The notes below the pieces were generated by a model, which was not told the DNA's origin, did not search any database, and saw only the letters and a list, made by a program, of their open reading frames with translations. A stretch of DNA of 43,733 bases, from positions 1-43,733 of the forward strand of contig WRFP01000002.1 in the NCBI GenBank assembly GCA_009778725.1, given 5' to 3'. Every line of letters starts with the position of its first letter. Within the stretch, counting starts at the first letter, position 1. This document shows positions 9,901 through 15,977 of the stretch, piece by piece. Position numbers and translations under genes: made by a program. The DNA comes from Propionibacteriaceae bacterium (GTDB taxonomy: Bacteria; Actinomycetota; Actinomycetes; Propionibacteriales; Propionibacteriaceae).

Positions 9901-10291
9901 CCAAGTGTTGGCAACGGCCACTCCTCAGTTCAGCGGCACGGGCACGGCAGGCTCAACGGTCACGGTCAGCGATCAAGATGGCGTCGTGTGTGTCGCCATC
10001 GTTGGAACGGATCGTAGCTGGGCCTGTACGCCTTCGACACCGTTGGCGGGCGGTTCCCACACGATTAGGGCCGTAGCCACAGACACCTCCGGCGCAGTGT
10101 CTTCAGCCACGCAACTGACCGTCGTGGTGCAAGTGCCTCCAGTTGATACCCCGAAGCCGGGCGTCCGAGTGGAGACAGGCGGGTCTGTTCGTACCGGTTG
10201 GCCAGCAGGCGCTTGGTTTGCCGTCGCGGCGTTGGTCGGCGGACTGGGTCTGTTGTTGACTTCTTGGCGCAAGGGCAAGGTCACCGGATAG
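3929..10291 (+). CDS. Very large secreted surface protein: beta-helix, glycan-active-like N-terminus, FN3-like and bacterial Ig-like domains
   Basis: ORF 3881..10291; likely start MTKVN... at 3929 or MVTRM at 3944 with signal peptide (...GVLAMVLGLVIGGALVAIMPATPAKA); parallel beta-helix motifs (ITIQGATDNPADTVIRGDG, NNVIKS, YNNTVW), repeated GGG[V/I][M/Y/W/F] 'NNTA..NGGGV' repeats, Big_3-like (TAYTVGDSLDLTGLVVTATYSDDTTADVT) and Big_2-like (VTWSSSDPSVAGVDASGKVTGVGTGTATIT) repeats, C-terminal TM + RKGK. Confidence 0.85.
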   Translation: MTKVNMVTRMFGVLAMVLGLVIGGALVAIMPATPAKADPGPLATYSFTSPGWATFGIALPSGEARDGLQVGSLATQTDVKNRWPDGSIRYAILTTHVTTTGSYAITAATAATGSFTPVVPRATLTLNVETAGFGSPVVAYTSDVPATPSSDLWLNGPLVKEWRVLTAPQADGVDHPFLTNIWDVRVYDDGTGTVDATVENVRDVPEADGVVYGVDISVNGAPVYHHDASKPGPNPLSGDWSYTSADHGQVPGNWIRLTSGPNAGQVALVENVWTDGFETIPPFDTSAQTDATWETVLYHQYGSRWHRLFGTQGFVAADVVTDFAPFVAAGAVPQYLDTVPATTHSAVNTDQWQSFDLMGYGVIFTYAWAPGARPDMYLYPEWAARYMVHGTKDLRAEVLAYGDISGNFASSYTKSDPAQIVTLDEKPNYWLDARAGSGDKPSNNMQGSRNRTNNSHKSSLAYIPYLVTGDRYYNDQMMFDANWAINNTWPGATPARGSEGMLWGDAPRGFAWGLRDVIDAAFYLPDTHPYKAYFTKVMDNNLAGMDEYVGQLQNPLQFYHVPVGNVDGNPAVDPWQLTYLAWVFDHAIAQNDSPAGTAAVHNLLNSVMGAFTNAPSFLPEYAASYHLLIGTGDGSGQPLAYYTSWAELFDANFKDSSGAITVDPPPWVGYYGPEMRVASILGKKYGIPGAEDAYNFTMAQDDLARGGHVGLFMESLNERSAFAIADYTLEPTDKPATVTLSVDSNGTNVHTVVLNWVAPIANGTTSDGRAASYDVRYSTSPITEATFDSSAQVDMTIAPQSAGNAEVLYVNALETGKTYYFAEKSINADGVASEMSNVVSATAAAQPGVVQQVLVSSMAELQDAINAAPPQGVVITVKAGDYTLDNTIIVQSKNSITIQGATDNPADTVIRGDGMNGGILHNVYVNGSSYLTVKNLTLRDSYYHGIQVNNGSQYFHADNLELWDNGESAFKITAGEWGVEGTDQYSDYGLIENCHFGFTSAGARDVIEGIDGVAAKGWVVRNNVAENVRQTNGSIAYAMYFKGNSIDSVFVNNTVINSDVGISFGDGSTGYQWFRYGDTSFEHRGGLIANNVIKSTALDTGLVLRSATGFKVYNNTVWNGDAYTANSISLRVSDTQPPAGWATPQPTQNGEIVNNIFRFAIEPDYGTANQQLSDTIVKENNLAGGQSLSTALDPALFVDAANGDFHLADGATQAIGHGTNLYADVPTDFDGNSRPATGAFDIGAYQKSAATGSSQIHVRNQQELLDAVAAAHSAGEPTEIIFDNDIPVDQTIVIPSGTTATFTSSYNLEMTANAAAIGVDHGASLTIDGIAVTAADGATDTGIVVDGDLVLAAGSITGHSATQDGFGGGVTVNDTGTFTVTGGTISNNTASLNGGGVMNNGTLTISACDAISGNRAANNGGGVYNGGADATFTMDDCTISNNTAAQSGGGVYSTDYASFAMTGGEISGNTANVDGGGVWSSHSLTMSGGVITGNTSPNGGGIFVTADTGNSVVIGGTAQVTGNTFVSGPANNITLPAGVYISVGDGANGAAMPTTMLAGVTKATDNGVIVASGASAGDTAFFTADAPELSVLYDNGQIRLGVPTALESITVTTRPAKTAYTVGDSLDLTGLVVTATYSDDTTADVTADVTTSPAGGADLATVGSQTVTVTYVDGAVTKTAAFEVTVAAPPVALTSIAVTTPPSTSTYSEGEALSLSGLVLMATFSDGSTADVTQDVTTSPADGAVLASVGTQTVTVSYERDGVTKTATFQVSVTAAPVVVASISVSPSPLALLVGGTGQATAMVGPSDAADKSVTWSSSDPSVAGVDASGKVTGVGTGTATITATANDGSGVSGSTSVTVTAAPVTVASGTLWISALIATIGDPVPMIGTVVDENGVPLVGELVTLSVSGSATISAPTGVVRADRKSVTVPTGANGVAQATVTDATVETVTVTAALRDGRSLTGSPTRIDFLPKQGPTVLPPPVIATPADGQVLATATPQFSGTGTAGSTVTVSDQDGVVCVAIVGTDRSWACTPSTPLAGGSHTIRAVATDTSGAVSSATQLTVVVQVPPVDTPKPGVRVETGGSVRTGWPAGAWFAVAALVGGLGLLLTSWRKGKVTG

Positions 10292-10416
10292 GAAACGACT
10301 TTTCCAGTGTCGGGCACCCGCCTGACATCACCTTTCTGCCAGGAGGGAAGGCGGCCGCAGGGTAGGCGGTCTTGCTGCGAAACGGGTGGCGGAATGCGCC
10401 CGGATGCCATGGAGGC

Positions 10417-10581
10417 CTACGCTCGCGACCGCAGACCGGTCGTCAGTTGTCTCAACTCACCTTCATGTTTGGACTTGATGGTGGCTCGATGTGGATCCTG
10501 CCACAAGACGATGGCCTCACTGAAATTAACGCCATGCTTGAGTTTGTTGGACTCACTTTTTGCAGGATCCCACTCGAATCT
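10417..10581 (-). pseudogene. brnT: N-terminal fragment of BrnT toxin
   Basis: Tail of ORF 10417..10794 (-): RFEWDPAKSESNKLKHGVNFSEAIVLWQDPHRATIKSKHEGELRQLTTGL is a canonical BrnT N-terminus (FEWD..K...N..KHG..F.EA...F.DP). Confidence 0.75.
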
Positions 10582-10707
10582 AGGAGCGTGCTGAAATACG
10601 CTGTTCCGAGCGAGGACGCGCTGGGCGGGTGGAGATTCGCCACCCCGCATCTTGTACACGTACTGGACGTACGTCGCAAGATGTGGGGTTCGAATGTCGC
10701 TCGTCCG

Positions 10708-10887
10708 GTGCGCCGCAGCCGGGACATGGTCATCCGGGCCAACCGACAAGTCCGCCACCGGACAATGGACCTGTTGATCGCCTCGGTCGCCCACAGCCGG
10801 GGTGCAGCGCTCATCACAGCAAACGGTTCCGATTTCATGCCACTATCCGACATCATCCCCATTCTCACCCCTGATGGAAGCCCGTGA
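10708..10887 (+). pseudogene. C-terminal fragment of a PIN-domain (VapC) toxin
   Basis: VRRSRDMVIRANRQVRHRTMDLLIASVAHSRGAALITANGSDFMPLSDIIPIL resembles the PIN C-terminus (R...DLLIA..A...G..L.T.N..DF..L). Confidence 0.6.
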
Positions 10888-10949
10888 AGCGGGCAGCCTC
10901 GGGTACGGAGCCCTGGTTTTCCAACCCGGAATGATCTACAATGTAGATC

Positions 10950-11228
10950 ATGCTAACCATTGGGATACGGGAACTGCGGCAGAACCCAACACCGGCGATC
11001 AACGAGGCCAAAGCTGGTCGAGTGGTGGCCGTGACCCAGCGCGGAGAAGTAGTAGCCCATATCACTCCTCCATCGGTCACATCCAGCACCTGGGACCGGC
11101 TCATCGCCGAAGGAAGATTGCGCCTCCCGGCTGGCGATCAGGCGACGTTGACACCGCCACTGCCCGCAGACCCAGAGCGACCGGCTCTCAGCGAAGTGCT
11201 CCAACAGATGAGGGACGCCGAGCGCTGA
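10950..11228 (+). CDS. Phd/YefM-VapB family antitoxin
   Basis: MLTIGIRELRQNPTPAINEAKAGRVVAVTQRGEVVAHITPP..., typical Phd N-terminus; 1 nt from the PIN toxin ORF. Confidence 0.85.
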   Translation: MLTIGIRELRQNPTPAINEAKAGRVVAVTQRGEVVAHITPPSVTSSTWDRLIAEGRLRLPAGDQATLTPPLPADPERPALSEVLQQMRDAER

Positions 11229-11229
11229 T

Positions 11230-11619
11230 ATGGACGGAACCTATTTCGACACCTCAGCCCTGGCCAAGCTCGTACGAACAGAGGATGGCAGCGCGCAAAC
11301 CGCAGAACTCTGGGAGCACTCCAGGGGATCGGCCGTATCCAGTGAACTCACGATCACTGAACTACGACGCACGGTCCGCAGCGAATCTGAGATGGTGCGG
11401 GCAAAGGCCGACGAGGTTCTGAACCTGCTCTATCTCATCCCCCTTGACCGCATGATCATCGAGGCAGCCGCACGTCTGAACCCCCAGATCCTGCGCACTC
11501 TCGACGCTTTACATCTGGCCAGCGCGCTGGCCCTGGAAGAAAACCTGATCGGTTTGGTGACCTACGACACCCGCATGGCCGACGCCGCTCGCCTGTATGG
11601 AATACCAGTCAAACCTTGA
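11230..11619 (+). CDS. PIN-domain toxin (VapC-like)
   Basis: MDGTYFDTSALAKLVRTEDGS...LRTLDALHLASALALEENLIGLVTYDTRMADAARLYGI. Confidence 0.88.
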   Translation: MDGTYFDTSALAKLVRTEDGSAQTAELWEHSRGSAVSSELTITELRRTVRSESEMVRAKADEVLNLLYLIPLDRMIIEAAARLNPQILRTLDALHLASALALEENLIGLVTYDTRMADAARLYGIPVKP

Positions 11620-11671
11620 CGGGGTGAAATCCCTACTCACCTCAACCCCGTGAAAACCCGTTTTACGGGTT
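11619..11671. terminator. Candidate hairpins downstream of vapBC
   Basis: ACGGGGT (11619-11625)/ACCCCGT (11645-11651) and AACCCG-TTTTA-CGGGTT (11655-11671); no clear T tract. Confidence 0.4.
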
Positions 11672-11746
11672 CCATCAACACACCTGACAAGTACTGGCCG
11701 AGAGCATCTGCCGTACTTTGAAGCTGAACCGTCAGAGGAAAAGGGA

Positions 11747-11790
11747 TGTACTTTACAAACTCAGTAAAAACCTGAACTTTGTAAAATACA
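11747..11790. repeat. Inverted repeat TGTACTTTACAAA / TTTGTAAAATACA
   Basis: Arms 11747-11759 and 11778-11790, 12/13 complementary, 18-nt loop, AT-rich intergenic. Confidence 0.7.
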
Positions 11791-11854
11791 TTTTACATCT
11801 TTGCCAGATCGGGTGGCATGCCTATGCTTACCGAGCACAAGCCAATCCGCAGAT

Positions 11855-12637
11855 TCACCAGGTGCTGTCCTGGCGCATGACGACTTCGCTGCCACCATCG
11901 ATGAAAATGATCTGCCCGCACAAGTGACTATTGGCCGTACTGCCCAACCATCCGAGCAGCGCAGCGATCTCCGAAGGCTGGGCAACATCCTTCAACAACG
12001 CCGAACCGGCGGGAATGGCTTCCTGCTCGTCAACGATCTGCGGATCATCGAACATGGTCGCTATCATCGGAGTCAGTACGGCCCCTGGAGCGACCGCATT
12101 GAGCGTGATCGAGGCCCCAGCCCACTCAGGCGTCGCAGCATGACGGCGTACCCACCGAGCAAAGGCTTGTTTCGTGGAGTTGTAAATGAAGAACGGAATC
12201 TGAGACCCGACGATGGCCTCCGCACGTGCCAGAGCCGCATCCCGCTCGCCAGCCAACATGGCATCCACCAGCTCATCGTCCACCGGCGAAATGGAAGCCA
12301 GCGAGGCAATGCCCTGCGCCCGAGGCGCCTCAGACTTCGCCAACAACGGCCGCAACCCAACCAACGTCCCCACCATGCCAAAGAAGTTCACCTTCACCGT
12401 CAACGGCGAATCCACCAGTACGCCAGCAATGCTGTACACCGAATCAACCACCCCACCACTGGCTGCGTCAACGTCGCGTACCATGGCCTCCAGCCCCTCC
12501 GGACTCGACAAATCAGCAATGACATCGGCATCATGCAAATCAACCCCGATGACCCGCTCCCCCCGCAACCTCAGCAACTCCGCCGTCGCCTTCCCAATAC
12601 CAGACGCCACCCCAGTGACAACAGATACACGTTCCAT
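11855..12637 (-). CDS. Short-chain dehydrogenase/reductase (SDR)
   Basis: MERVSVVTGVASGIGKATAELL (TGxxxGIG), YNSTK (YxxxK), C-terminal CGQIIFIDGG; ORF extends to 12649. Confidence 0.9.
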   Translation of the reverse strand: MERVSVVTGVASGIGKATAELLRLRGERVIGVDLHDADVIADLSSPEGLEAMVRDVDAASGGVVDSVYSIAGVLVDSPLTVKVNFFGMVGTLVGLRPLLAKSEAPRAQGIASLASISPVDDELVDAMLAGERDAALARAEAIVGSQIPFFIYNSTKQAFARWVRRHAATPEWAGASITLNAVAPGAVLTPMIATMFDDPQIVDEQEAIPAGSALLKDVAQPSEIAALLGWLGSTANSHLCGQIIFIDGGSEVVMRQDSTW

Positions 12638-12821
12638 AACATCCTCCAATTGTTTATTGACTTCGGGATATGACTAACAGTGGCAACGCTTCCAAATCAC
12701 TGTCGCCACAAGCCTTCCCCGGGAAAAAGTTGAGTGTACGCCATGATGACAACGGGTACAAGAGCGTGGAAGACGTGAACAGCTTCAACCTCTAAGCCTC
12801 GGTGATGGGCCAAACTGTTCT

Positions 12822-13988
12822 TCAGTCGCGCCCGTAAAGGTCGCGCGTGTATACCTTGTCGGCAACATCTGCGAGTTCGTCAGATCGGCGATTCGTGACG
12901 ATGATGTCACTACGACGCTTGAATTCGGGCAAGTCACCCACCATCTCGTACTCCACAACCCGGCCTTTCGCCACTGAGGGTTCGTACACGATAACTTCCA
13001 CACCGGAGGCCTGCAATCTGTCGATCACTCCAAAGACCGAAGATGACCGAAAATTGTCCGAACCAGCTTTCATGATCAACCGATGAATCCCGACAACCTT
13101 TGGCTGTCGCTTCAAGATGTCGGACGCGATGAAGTCCTGCCGTGTCTCATTGGCCCGGACCACAGCAGTAATCATGTCTTGCGGGATCCCCGCATAATTG
13201 GCCAATAATTGCTTGGTATCTTTGGGCAGGCAGTATCCCCCGTAACCGAACGACGGATTGTTGTAGTGGTCTCCGATACGTGGGTCCAGACCGATTCCAG
13301 CAATGATGGCACGCGCGTCGAGGCCTTGGGAGATGGCATACGTGTCAATCTCATTGAAATAAGCAACACGCAAAGCTAAGTAGGAATTGGCGAACAACTT
13401 CACCGCTTCTGCCTCACGAGACCCAATCAACAACACTGGTACGTCAGGCGAGGCGCATCCCTGGACGAGGATGTCCGCCAAAGCCTGCCCCCTGGGTCCA
13501 CTGTCGCCAACGATGACACGGCTCGGATTCAGAGAATCGTGCAGGGCCCTCCCCTCCCGCAAGAATTCGGGAACAAACAGGATCTGGTCAGTGCCAAAGC
13601 GTTGCCTCATGTTTTCGGTGAATCCCACCGGAACTGTTGACCTGATGGCAATAGATGTATTCGGGTTCTCAGTGAGAGTCGCAGCAATGCATTCCTCTAC
13701 TGACGAGGTGTCAAAGCAGTTCGTATTCGGATCGTAGTCGGTTGGGGTCGCAATCAGTGTCCACTCCGCCCCCCTGACCGCGTCCTCCAACACGGTTGTC
13801 GCCTCTAAAGACAATTGTGTGTCCGCCATGTATTCGTGGATTTCGGATTCGGGCAGGATCGACTCCTGCCGATTGATCCTGTCAACTTTCGTCTCATCGA
13901 TATCCACCACTGTCACATGGTGATGGCGAGCCAGAACCAAGGCATTCGCGAATCCGACATAACCGGCGCCGATTACTGCAATGTTCAT
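12822..13988 (-). CDS. ugd: UDP-glucose 6-dehydrogenase family
   Basis: MNIAVIGAGYVGFANALVLARHHHVTVVDIDETKVDRIN..., TPTDYDPNTNCFDTSSVE, GFGYGGYCLPKDTKQL. Confidence 0.93.
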   Translation of the reverse strand: MNIAVIGAGYVGFANALVLARHHHVTVVDIDETKVDRINRQESILPESEIHEYMADTQLSLEATTVLEDAVRGAEWTLIATPTDYDPNTNCFDTSSVEECIAATLTENPNTSIAIRSTVPVGFTENMRQRFGTDQILFVPEFLREGRALHDSLNPSRVIVGDSGPRGQALADILVQGCASPDVPVLLIGSREAEAVKLFANSYLALRVAYFNEIDTYAISQGLDARAIIAGIGLDPRIGDHYNNPSFGYGGYCLPKDTKQLLANYAGIPQDMITAVVRANETRQDFIASDILKRQPKVVGIHRLIMKAGSDNFRSSSVFGVIDRLQASGVEVIVYEPSVAKGRVVEYEMVGDLPEFKRRSDIIVTNRRSDELADVADKVYTRDLYGRD

Positions 13989-14033
13989 TTCCCACTTCTT
14001 CCATGGCAGCCAAGATACATCGTACTTGATTCC

Positions 14034-14804
14034 TTAGTCGGTCATGTTCTCATAAAACGCGATGGCATCGTCGATGGGCCCATCGTACATAAGGCTCCCT
14101 TGTTCAATCACTAACCCTCTGTCACAGAATTGCTTGGCAGAACCCAGCGAGTGTGTGACAAATAACAAGGTTAAATTATGTTTGACCAAAATCTCTCTCA
14201 TCCTCGCCAGACTCTTCTTGTGGAAAGCTCGGTCTCCCACTGACAAGACCTCGTCCAAGATGAGAATGTCTGGATCAAGAGAACTTGCGAAGGCAAATCC
14301 AAGCCGTGCTCGCATTCCCGATGAGTACGTCCGAAGAGGCTGATCAATGTAGGGCCCAAGTTCGGCAAACTCGACAATGTCGTCCATTCTCTGGTCTATC
14401 TCGGTCTGTGACAAACCCCACAAACGTCCCCTGAGTCTTAAATTCTGCCGCCCCGTCAACTGCGCATCGAAACCAGCGGAGAGATCCAAGAGAGCACTCA
14501 CTCGTCCATGGATCTCAACGAGGCCTGATTCCGGGGCAGTCACACCCGTGATGATCTTGAGAGCGGTGGATTTCCCGGCCCCATTTCTCCCGATCAGAGC
14601 GACTGACTCTCCACGGCGCACCATAAAACTGAGGTCATTGTTGGCTTTGACAGTTTTGAAAGAGACCTTGGGTAGAAAGGCTGACAACAGACGTTTCTGT
14701 TCAGAGCTATACAATCGATATGTCTTTGTGACATGCGAGAATCTGATCGCTGTGATGCTCCTTGTGGCAGCAGTCTGAATATATGTGGCAGGTCTAGATG
14801 ACAT
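14034..14804 (-). CDS. Polysaccharide/teichoic acid ABC exporter, ATP-binding subunit (Wzt/TagH-like)
   Basis: Walker A GRNGAGKSTALKI, signature YSSGMRARLGFA, Walker B DILILDEVLSVGD; start taken at the internal ATG (MSSRPATYIQ) overlapping the permease end; ORF extends to 14921. Confidence 0.9.
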   Translation of the reverse strand: MSSRPATYIQTAATRSITAIRFSHVTKTYRLYSSEQKRLLSAFLPKVSFKTVKANNDLSFMVRRGESVALIGRNGAGKSTALKIITGVTAPESGLVEIHGRVSALLDLSAGFDAQLTGRQNLRLRGRLWGLSQTEIDQRMDDIVEFAELGPYIDQPLRTYSSGMRARLGFAFASSLDPDILILDEVLSVGDRAFHKKSLARMREILVKHNLTLLFVTHSLGSAKQFCDRGLVIEQGSLMYDGPIDDAIAFYENMTD

Positions 14805-15606
14805 CTGCGGTCTCCTTGCCCAATCTGCTCTGAATCCGCAAAGCCAGCAATAGCATAACAATGAAGATCGCCAGGAAAGGAGCATACAAGCCTGGGTGGG
14901 CCCAGACCCAGTACCTGTCACAAATAGCAGCCCTAAATGCCTGGATAAAGAAGGTCACCGGATTGAAAGCCAAGACGATTCTGACCCATGGGACGTTGAT
15001 TCTTGATACATCAAAGAAGACACCCGACAGCCACATCAACGGAACAGACATGACTTTGACAAGGTTGTGAAAATCCTTGCTGATCGCAGATAGGGGAGAT
15101 GCCAGTAAGGACCACACGGTGAATGTGACATGCATGACAACGATGAGAATGGGAATTTGCAGAAGATATATCGAAAATGGTGTTCGCGTGAAGACCATCG
15201 CAATCGACAAGATTCCCAGGGTCAAGACAAATATAATCACCTGGGCCACCGAGAAAAAATTTGAGATCACAGGTAGTGGAAATTGCAGCTTTGTCACAAG
15301 ATAGCTATAACGTCTGTAGACGTTGGACCCCGAGCTGATCATGGTTGACACGTAATTCCAGACAAAGAAGCCAGCAGCCAACCAGACGACGTAGGAAACC
15401 CCGTCGGCCAAGTCTTTGTTCACACGTAGGCCGATCTCAAGTGTGAACCAAAATGCGCACACATATACAATCGGCTTGGCCAGTAGCCAAATCCATCCTA
15501 ACCAGGTTCCATGAATGCTCTTCTTGAGGTCAGTGATAGCAAGGTACCAAATCTGACCACGATACGACCAGTTGTCTCCGATGATACTTCGCAATGTCTG
15601 AAACAC
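14794..15606 (-). CDS. Polysaccharide ABC exporter permease (Wzm/TagG-like)
   Basis: 270 aa hydrophobic protein, DLKKSIHGTWLGWIWLLAKPIVYVCAFWFTLEIGL and further TM segments; adjacent to the ATPase. Confidence 0.88.
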   Translation of the reverse strand: MFQTLRSIIGDNWSYRGQIWYLAITDLKKSIHGTWLGWIWLLAKPIVYVCAFWFTLEIGLRVNKDLADGVSYVVWLAAGFFVWNYVSTMISSGSNVYRRYSYLVTKLQFPLPVISNFFSVAQVIIFVLTLGILSIAMVFTRTPFSIYLLQIPILIVVMHVTFTVWSLLASPLSAISKDFHNLVKVMSVPLMWLSGVFFDVSRINVPWVRIVLAFNPVTFFIQAFRAAICDRYWVWAHPGLYAPFLAIFIVMLLLALRIQSRLGKETADVI

Positions 15607-15977
15607 TACTGTGTTACTCCCGTTTGAGCCCTTGGAACTTCCATGGAGACAGATGAGCCTTTCTCGTGCCTCAATGATTCACTTCACGCCAGGCATCCCA
15701 CTTTCCATCACTTGTCGGGATGCACCAGAGTTCATCCTAATACTGCCACACATGCCAACTCATACACTCTGGTTATCTTGAGTGTCCATCGCAGAGAAAC
15801 CTGGGAAGATTGATTCAGCCAGACATACAGACATCAGAATCCAGTAGAATTTGTCACAACTGCCTGGGTGGATAATCAGAACCATCAGCGACAATGCCAC
15901 CCACTCTTCCCTTTCACGGGGCTAGTACATTTTCGTGTCGACCATCATTGAGTCAGCGACAGTTAGGAGTAAGGCGC

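Noticed and set aside
12650-12821. Possible hairpin GTGGCAAC...GTCGCCAC between ugd and the SDR gene
   Set aside because: Imperfect short stem with a long loop and no T tract; too weak to list as a terminator.
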